This document shows, piece after piece, positions 58,943-64,000 of a DNA stretch of 64,000 nucleotides. Within the stretch, counting starts at the first letter, position 1, and the number at the start of each line of letters is the position of its first letter. The position numbers were made by a program, and so were the translations under genes. The stretch is from Saprospirales bacterium (GTDB lineage: Bacteria; Bacteroidota; Bacteroidia; Chitinophagales; Saprospiraceae). Location: contig JADJTT010000001.1 in NCBI GenBank assembly GCA_016711045.1, positions 1 to 64,000 of the forward strand, read 5' to 3'. A model generated the notes under the pieces. It was given only the letters and a program-made list of their open reading frames with translations. It ran no database searches and was not told the DNA's origin.

Positions 58943-60702
58943 TGTTCTTTTTCCTCGAATACCAGTTTGGGAAAGCCCCCATCATCCCGGAGATCCGTCT
59001 CCTGGATTCAGCTAACGTGCCGGTGGAGCAGGCTAACACCCTCCATGTGCGAACGGGCGCCCAGCGTTTGGAAAAGGTCAATGTGCCTGGCGGGCAGTTG
59101 GTCCTTCTGGGCGATCCCATCGTAGGGAATCGGGACGGGCTGGCCGAAAGATTGTGCCCCACCCCTGGACAACTGGAGGAAGCCGTGCTTTACGAAGAGA
59201 TCCGGGGACACTACTACTGGTTCCTCTTTGGCAGAGAGTCGTTTTTGTGCGGCTCCGCATTTGGGGCGCTGTTTCCCGTTTATTTTCAACATACTTCCGG
59301 GAGCGTCTTCCTTTGTTCTGTTGCCTCTTTTCTGGCCTCCCGAACGGGTGCAAAAGACCGGGACACGCGAAACTTACTCGAAAGGCTCCTTTTCAATTAT
59401 CCGTTCTTCGGCTCTACCTGGTGGAAAGGGATCTCCCTGCTGGAGGCACACCGCTATCTGCATATCACCCCTCAATCGGCAACCACGGCAGGCCGGTTTT
59501 CGGTCAGCGCCTATTTCGGCACGGAAGCAGCCGCGTCCTCCTCCGAACGAAGCCTTCGCCAATTGGTAGAAACGTTTGGAGAAGAGGTGGACCTGTTCAT
59601 TCCCGACAAGCCTTTTGCAATATCCTTCACCGGAGGGTTTGACGGACGAACGCTTGTAGCCGCCGCACAAAAAAGCGGCAAAAAATTCCTTACATACAGT
59701 TTTGGCCGTCCCGGCGCCACTGATGTCACCTTCCCGGAAGCCCAGGCCCGGAAGTTGGGGATTCCTTACCTGCCCATTTTACTTGATGAAAAATACCTGG
59801 AAGAAGAAGCCCTTTCTTCGGCTTATTCATTCATGCAACTGACCGATTTCAACGGCAATATGGGGCGCCCGCACTATGCGTACGCTGCCCGAAAACTCTC
59901 CGAACAGGTCGATTATATTCTCACCGGCAACTTTGGCAGCGAGCTGTTTCGCGCTATGCACGAGCCGGGAGTTATGATGACCGAAACCCTGATCCGCCTC
60001 TTTGCTTCAGAAAATGATAGCTGGAAAGATGCATTGGTAAACGCCACAGAAAAACTGGGGCGTTCTTTTTTTCAGCAGGATCTCGAAGCACTGATCGCCG
60101 ACCTGGAGCAGTACCTGGCGGCCAGGCAGGATTGGGAGCCCAACCATCGTTTTTACGACTTCGTATTCAACGAACTGTTCCGGAAATACTTTGGTCCGGA
60201 ATTGCTCATGCAAACGCATTACTTCAACAACCGAACGCCCTTTCTCAGCCTGCGCCTGTTTCGCGAGCTCAATCGCACCCGTTGGGCCGGCGTACATTCG
60301 AGGTTGTTTGAAAAAAATAAAAGCAAACGGATGAAAGGGCAGGTGTTCTATTCCTCCTTCATCCGGCAAGCCAACCGGCAACTCTATTACCTCAATACCA
60401 ATAAAGGTTACAGTCCGGCCGATGTGCTGGAAACCTGGCGCCTGCCCTTGCTGGTGGGAAAAGTCATCCTTCAAAAACGGGTAAAACCCCAGGAACCCGA
60501 TTCAAATTCGGTGGAACAGTTTTTCCAAACCCAAAAGACCCCACTTTTGGAATGGATCGGTGCGCTTCAGGGGCCCATGCCACCTCCTCCGGGCCAGCCG
60601 GCCGATCTGGAGGAGACCATTAAATGGTTCTCTCTGGCAATGGGTTGGAAAGCCGCCGGCTCCACCTCCCAAAAAACCAAAACACATGAAAGTATCCGTT
60701 AG
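58942..60702 (+). CDS. Asparagine-synthase-like protein with degenerate N-terminus
   Basis: The protein has 586 residues. The C-terminal half from about 215 is an asparagine-synthase-type ATP-pyrophosphatase: the PP-loop reads FAISFTGGFDGRTLVAAA (SGGxDS changed to TGGFDGR), followed by FLTYSFGRPGATDVTFPEAQARKLG and FNGNMGRPHYAYA, DYILTGNFGSELFRAM. The N-terminal half resembles the class II glutaminase fold but lacks the catalytic Cys2 (start MFFFLEY), so free ammonia or an amine would be needed. Such relatives occur in polysaccharide loci, where an amidating or aminoacyl-AMP-forming role has been suggested. Substrate unknown. Confidence 0.8.
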   Translation: MFFFLEYQFGKAPIIPEIRLLDSANVPVEQANTLHVRTGAQRLEKVNVPGGQLVLLGDPIVGNRDGLAERLCPTPGQLEEAVLYEEIRGHYYWFLFGRESFLCGSAFGALFPVYFQHTSGSVFLCSVASFLASRTGAKDRDTRNLLERLLFNYPFFGSTWWKGISLLEAHRYLHITPQSATTAGRFSVSAYFGTEAAASSSERSLRQLVETFGEEVDLFIPDKPFAISFTGGFDGRTLVAAAQKSGKKFLTYSFGRPGATDVTFPEAQARKLGIPYLPILLDEKYLEEEALSSAYSFMQLTDFNGNMGRPHYAYAARKLSEQVDYILTGNFGSELFRAMHEPGVMMTETLIRLFASENDSWKDALVNATEKLGRSFFQQDLEALIADLEQYLAARQDWEPNHRFYDFVFNELFRKYFGPELLMQTHYFNNRTPFLSLRLFRELNRTRWAGVHSRLFEKNKSKRMKGQVFYSSFIRQANRQLYYLNTNKGYSPADVLETWRLPLLVGKVILQKRVKPQEPDSNSVEQFFQTQKTPLLEWIGALQGPMPPPPGQPADLEETIKWFSLAMGWKAAGSTSQKTKTHESIR

Positions 60703-61789
60703 TTATTCCCCCCCCGACAATTCATTCTGGCAGCAATACACCCAATTGTGGACCAATAGTATCGGGCGCTCGCCATTCCAGGCGCCGCACCTCCTCCAAT
60801 ACTATTCCAGCCAGCTGAATGAGCCCCCGGCAATAGTCCAATGCCATATAGGTGGTGAATTAATGTCTGCCACCTTTTTCAAACAGGGGAAAAATGAGGT
60901 TAATTTTCTCAGCGACCTCAAAACGGACCACAATTCTTTCGTCATCGATCGCCGATGTACCCCCGAACAAATCAAGACTTTTTTTAGCCTGTTTCTGGCA
61001 AAAGTACAAGAGGAAAGATGGGCCCTGTTGCTCAACAACCAACCCATGTGGGCTCCATACATGGCTTTCTTCGAGGAGGCACTACAGGAAAGCAACCTGT
61101 TTTCCGAGCACCTCCCCTACTCGGTTTGTCCAATTATTGAAGCCGACTCCCCGGAAGACCTGTTTGATCGCATCAATAGCTCCCGGGAGTTTCGCTACCG
61201 CGTGAACCGGTTGAAAAATCAGCAACAAGCCGTATTTGAAGCCTTGACCGACGACCTGGACCTGGACGGATGGATCGACCAGTTTTGCGATGCCCACATC
61301 CGGAGATGGGATGATACCCCTACCCCTTCGGCGTTTAGGGACCCGGAACGGATCCTGTTTTATAAAGGCTGCCTCCAAGCCTGGCAAAAACAAGGTATCT
61401 TGGTCCGTTTTTCTGTGCGTACCGGCGACCAGCGCATCGGATTTGTCGTCGGGCTCCGCCAGGAAGACACCATCGTTCACCACAATACCACTTTTGACCC
61501 CGATTTTAAAAAATATAGCCCGGGCATCGCCATCATCCATTTTATGGCGGAGTGGATGATGGCCCAACAGATGCATATCCTGGATTTTGGCGATGGCAAC
61601 GAATCCTACAAATACTCGGTGGCCAATAAGGAACACGAGCTCAGCAGGATCTTTATTTCCGGCAATTCGAATGTCTCGTTTATTCTTAAGACCAAACTGA
61701 TCAAGTCGGTTCGGAACAACCCGAAGGTTTTTGAATTCTACCGATCGAAAGTCAAACCCGTCGCCATGCAGCTGTGGCGATTAAAATAG
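60686..61789 (+). CDS. BioF2-like (GNAT-fold) acyltransferase 1
   Basis: The protein has 367 residues from the ATG at 60686, inside the end of the previous gene; the frame is open from 60560 but the earlier part overlaps the AsnB-like gene. The N-terminal half (SFWQQYTQLWTNS..RSPFQAPHLLQYY) and the C-terminal GNAT module (LVRFSVRTGDQRIGFVVGLRQEDTIVHHNTTFDPDFKKYSPGIAIIHFMAEWM ... MHILDFGDGNESYKY) are those of the BioF2/FemAB-like double-GNAT family in exopolysaccharide loci. Members transfer acyl or aminoacyl groups. It is paralogous to the next gene. Confidence 0.82.
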   Translation: MKVSVSYSPPDNSFWQQYTQLWTNSIGRSPFQAPHLLQYYSSQLNEPPAIVQCHIGGELMSATFFKQGKNEVNFLSDLKTDHNSFVIDRRCTPEQIKTFFSLFLAKVQEERWALLLNNQPMWAPYMAFFEEALQESNLFSEHLPYSVCPIIEADSPEDLFDRINSSREFRYRVNRLKNQQQAVFEALTDDLDLDGWIDQFCDAHIRRWDDTPTPSAFRDPERILFYKGCLQAWQKQGILVRFSVRTGDQRIGFVVGLRQEDTIVHHNTTFDPDFKKYSPGIAIIHFMAEWMMAQQMHILDFGDGNESYKYSVANKEHELSRIFISGNSNVSFILKTKLIKSVRNNPKVFEFYRSKVKPVAMQLWRLK

Positions 61790-61804
61790 ACCTCCATAAA
61801 TTTT

Positions 61805-62919
61805 ATGACCACACATTTTAGTACCGCTATACCGGAAATGCTGTTTTGGGAATCCTATTCCCATCTGTGGAAAAACAGCAGCCACCCTTCCGCTTTTCAG
61901 TCCCCTCATTTCATCGAGTTCCTGTTCAACCACGAAAAAGACTCCCTGCTCACGTATACCTGCTACCGGGATAAAGAACTGATTGGGGTGGCTTCTTTTT
62001 TTACAAACGGGGAAAAGAATTCCATTTCCTGAGTGACCTTAAAACAGACCACAACTTTTTCCTCCTCCACAAGGATGCCACTTCGGAAGAAACTGCGGAA
62101 TTTTTCAAGGTGCTGGTCAACAAAATAAAGGACAACCGTTGGGTTTTCCGGTTAAACAACCAACCTTCCTGGGCGCCCTACATGCCTGTTTTTCTGCAAA
62201 CCCTGAAAGAAAGCTCCCTGTTTTTCCGGGAGCTGAAATATAATGCATGCCTGGTCATCAATGAACAAACGCCCGAGGCGCTGTTCAAAACCTGCGACAA
62301 ACAGAAATTGAGGCAGAAGATGCACCGCCTGGAAGACCAGGGAAACCTGACCTTTGAAGTATACAGAGAGGAAGAGGACCTGGAAAATTGGCTCGGAGAC
62401 TTTTACGATATGCATGTCAAACGATGGGCTGGCACCAATACGCCTTCCAACCTTCAGAAGAAGGAAAGAAGGGAATTTTTCACCCAATGTGTCCAAAGCT
62501 GGATCGAAGACGGCATCCTGGTTCGTTTTTCCCTCAAACTGAATGATAAGCGGATCGCTTTTGTGATTGCGCTTCTCGAAAATGAATCGCTGGTGCACCA
62601 CTCCACCACGTTTGATATCGAGTACACCAAACAAAGTCCCGGATTGATCATCATTCGATTGATCGCGAAATGGATGGAAGCGCAAAAAATGACCAAGATG
62701 GAATTCGGGGATGGAGACGAAGGATACAAATATATGTTCACCAAGGACGAATGGCCCATGCACCGGCTATTTATTTCCAGCCCCCATAATTTCCCTTTCA
62801 TGCTCAAGACCGGCCTGATCCACTCCATTTGGGAGAAACCTGCCGTGCACAAATATTATTTTGAAAAGATCAGGCCGCTGTTGCTTCGGTCCAGTTTTAT
62901 AAAAAACAGGATTTCCTGA
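61805..62919 (+). pseudogene. BioF2-like (GNAT-fold) acyltransferase 2, frameshifted
   Basis: The first frame (from 61805) runs FWESYSHLWKNSSHPSAFQSPHFIEFL to LIGVASFF, then fails at a T7 run near 62000 and stops at 62032. The adjacent frame continues without loss (KEFHFLSDLKTDHNFFLL, VFRLNNQPSWAPYMPVF, ILVRFSLKLNDKRIAFVIAL, MTKMEFGDGDEGYKY) to 62919. Aligned with paralogue 1 the two frames join exactly at the poly-T, so one base is missing or extra. About 371 residues would be restored. Function as for paralogue 1, perhaps with another substrate. Confidence 0.82.
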
Positions 62920-62936
62920 TAATAACCTACTATTCA

Positions 62937-64000
62937 ATGGAAAAGAAAAAACTCGCTATCCTGCGCAATGAGGTGAAGGAAGATCACCAGCTTTGGATCA
63001 AAGCCTGCAAGGAATTTAGCGACCGTATCGACTATGACGTCATCGACCTGACCAAGTCAGACTGGATGAAACGGGTGCGGGATGGCGCATACGATGGGTT
63101 GCTGGCCTTACCCGGAGGATGGACTACTTCCTATAAAACCTTATACGACGAGCGGGTCCGGATACTTCATGGTGAATTGGGTCTCCCCATATTCCCCACG
63201 CTGGGGGAAATCGAAGTGTACGAGAATAAGAAATACCTCTCCTATTGGCTGGCCGCCAACCAGGTTCCCCATCCAAAGACTTGGGTTTTCTACCAGGAAG
63301 AGGATGCCATGAATTTTCTCCAAACCACTACCCTGCCCCTTGTGGCCAAGACGAGCGTGGGCGGCGGCGGCAGTGGGGTACAAATCCTAAAAAGCAAAAG
63401 CGCTATTAAGCATTACATCCATGATACCTTTTCCGGACATGGCGTAGCCCAGGTGGTCGGACCCAAATGGCGGAAAAAAGGGTTTTTCATGCGGGTAATC
63501 CGCAAGATGAAAAACATGCGCGAGTTCAGGGAAAAATTAAGCCTGTATACCCACCAGCGGTCGGAGGTTCAAAAGGATTTCGCACTTTTCCAGGAATTTA
63601 TTCCCCATAACTTTGAATGGCGGGTCGTTCGGATCGGCGATTCCTTTTTTGCCCATAAGAAACTGGTCAAAGGAGAAATGGCCAGCGGGAGCCTGCTCAA
63701 AGGTTACGAAAATCCGCCATTGGCTTTATTGGACTTTGTGAAAGAACTAACCGAAAAAAGGGGGTTCTTATCGCAAGCCGTAGATATTTTCGAAGGGGCC
63801 GACGGCTCTTATCTGGTCAATGAGATGCAGTGTATCTTCGGCCAGTCCGATCCCTACCAGATGTTGGTCGACGGCCAGCCGGGCCGGTATCGCTGGCTCA
63901 ACGACAGCTGGGTTTTCGAACCGGGCGACTTCAACCGCCTGGAGTCTTTCCTGCTGCGGTTGGAATGCTTTCTCGAAATTTTGTCAAAGAAAGAAACTCC
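62937..64000 (+). CDS. ATP-grasp ligase, 3' end outside window
   Basis: 354 complete codons are visible and no stop is reached. It starts MEKKKLAILRNEVKEDHQLWIKA. The middle has KYLSYWLAANQVPHPKTWVFY and PLVAKTSVGGGGSGVQILKSK, the ATP-grasp lysine and glycine-rich loop, with FALFQEFIPHNFEWRVVRIGDSFFAHKK and a metal site in DIFEGADGSYLVNEMQCIFGQSD (acidic pair and Asn/Glu). This is the RimK-like layout. ATP-grasp enzymes form amide or ester bonds via acyl-phosphates. Its place after the AsnB-like and BioF2-like genes suggests amino-acid attachment to the glycan or to a precursor; the substrate is unknown. Confidence 0.8.
   Translation, partial: MEKKKLAILRNEVKEDHQLWIKACKEFSDRIDYDVIDLTKSDWMKRVRDGAYDGLLALPGGWTTSYKTLYDERVRILHGELGLPIFPTLGEIEVYENKKYLSYWLAANQVPHPKTWVFYQEEDAMNFLQTTTLPLVAKTSVGGGGSGVQILKSKSAIKHYIHDTFSGHGVAQVVGPKWRKKGFFMRVIRKMKNMREFREKLSLYTHQRSEVQKDFALFQEFIPHNFEWRVVRIGDSFFAHKKLVKGEMASGSLLKGYENPPLALLDFVKELTEKRGFLSQAVDIFEGADGSYLVNEMQCIFGQSDPYQMLVDGQPGRYRWLNDSWVFEPGDFNRLESFLLRLECFLEILSKKET

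Noticed and set aside
1..64000. tRNA or rRNA genes
   Set aside because: I saw no cloverleaf with a TTC-type T-loop in the gaps and no rRNA-like sequence; a tRNA search program would be needed to exclude them fully.

Overview
The window looks like chromosome of a Bacteroidota member, probably a Saprospiria-type marine or aquatic bacterium. The evidence is a giant secreted protein with a type IX secretion (PorSS) C-terminal domain, many promoters of the Bacteroidota form TAnnTTTG, SPII lipoproteins, and pairs such as DUF2157 plus GDYXXLXY. The lineage below phylum is inference. Base composition is mosaic. Core genes (acyl-CoA dehydrogenase, recG, sulfur and polysaccharide loci) are GC-balanced, while many genes in the first 20 kb are clearly AT-rich, which fits gene-by-gene acquisition.

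Region 1 to about 20 kb is an accessory island. A propeller lipoprotein gene (25-1041) is followed by an integron attC-like repeat. That repeat is split by a composite transposon (1113-7603) made of two nearly identical direct IS1182-family copies, with the 4-bp duplication CCGT on its outer ends. Inside are two small AT-rich genes and a complete group II intron with its reverse transcriptase. A CaCA antiporter gene follows with its own attC-like element (8621-8757), then a decayed IS91-type element. Further on come a bicupin, more group II intron relics (all on the minus strand), an SDR/AraC pair, a DUF2254 protein, a sugar transporter ending in a suspicious poly-G tract, an esterase and several small cassette-like genes.

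From 20 to 32.6 kb are a 1607-residue tandem Ig-repeat surface protein, a DHFR-like reductase, DUF2157/GDYXXLXY, an acyl-CoA dehydrogenase whose promoter carries a striking duplicated dyad, recG and rbfA.

From 32.6 to 42.9 kb lies a sulfur-oxidation island: an ArsR repressor, a methyltransferase, DUF983, a Crp/Fnr regulator, a fused ferredoxin/NrfD subunit, a type II sulfide:quinone oxidoreductase, a cytoplasmic-type molybdopterin enzyme (SoeA-like) and a SulP transporter. Four near-identical palindromes (ATGAAnnnnnnTTCAT) at the promoters suggest one ArsR regulon. The genes together could oxidise sulfide to the quinone pool and sulfite to sulfate, then move the sulfate across the membrane.

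From 44.4 kb to the window end is one long plus-strand exopolysaccharide/O-antigen operon: export (Wza, Wzc-type kinase, Wzx, Wzy), CDP-6-deoxysugar synthesis (RfbF, RfbG, RfbC-like, DegT, PglD-like), glycosyltransferases, a deacetylase, an asparagine-synthase-like protein, two BioF2-type acyltransferases and an ATP-grasp ligase. The last group suggests amino-acid or amide decoration of the glycan. Five otherwise plausible genes carry single-base frameshifts, at least two of them in homopolymers, so either assembly error or real decay must be considered.
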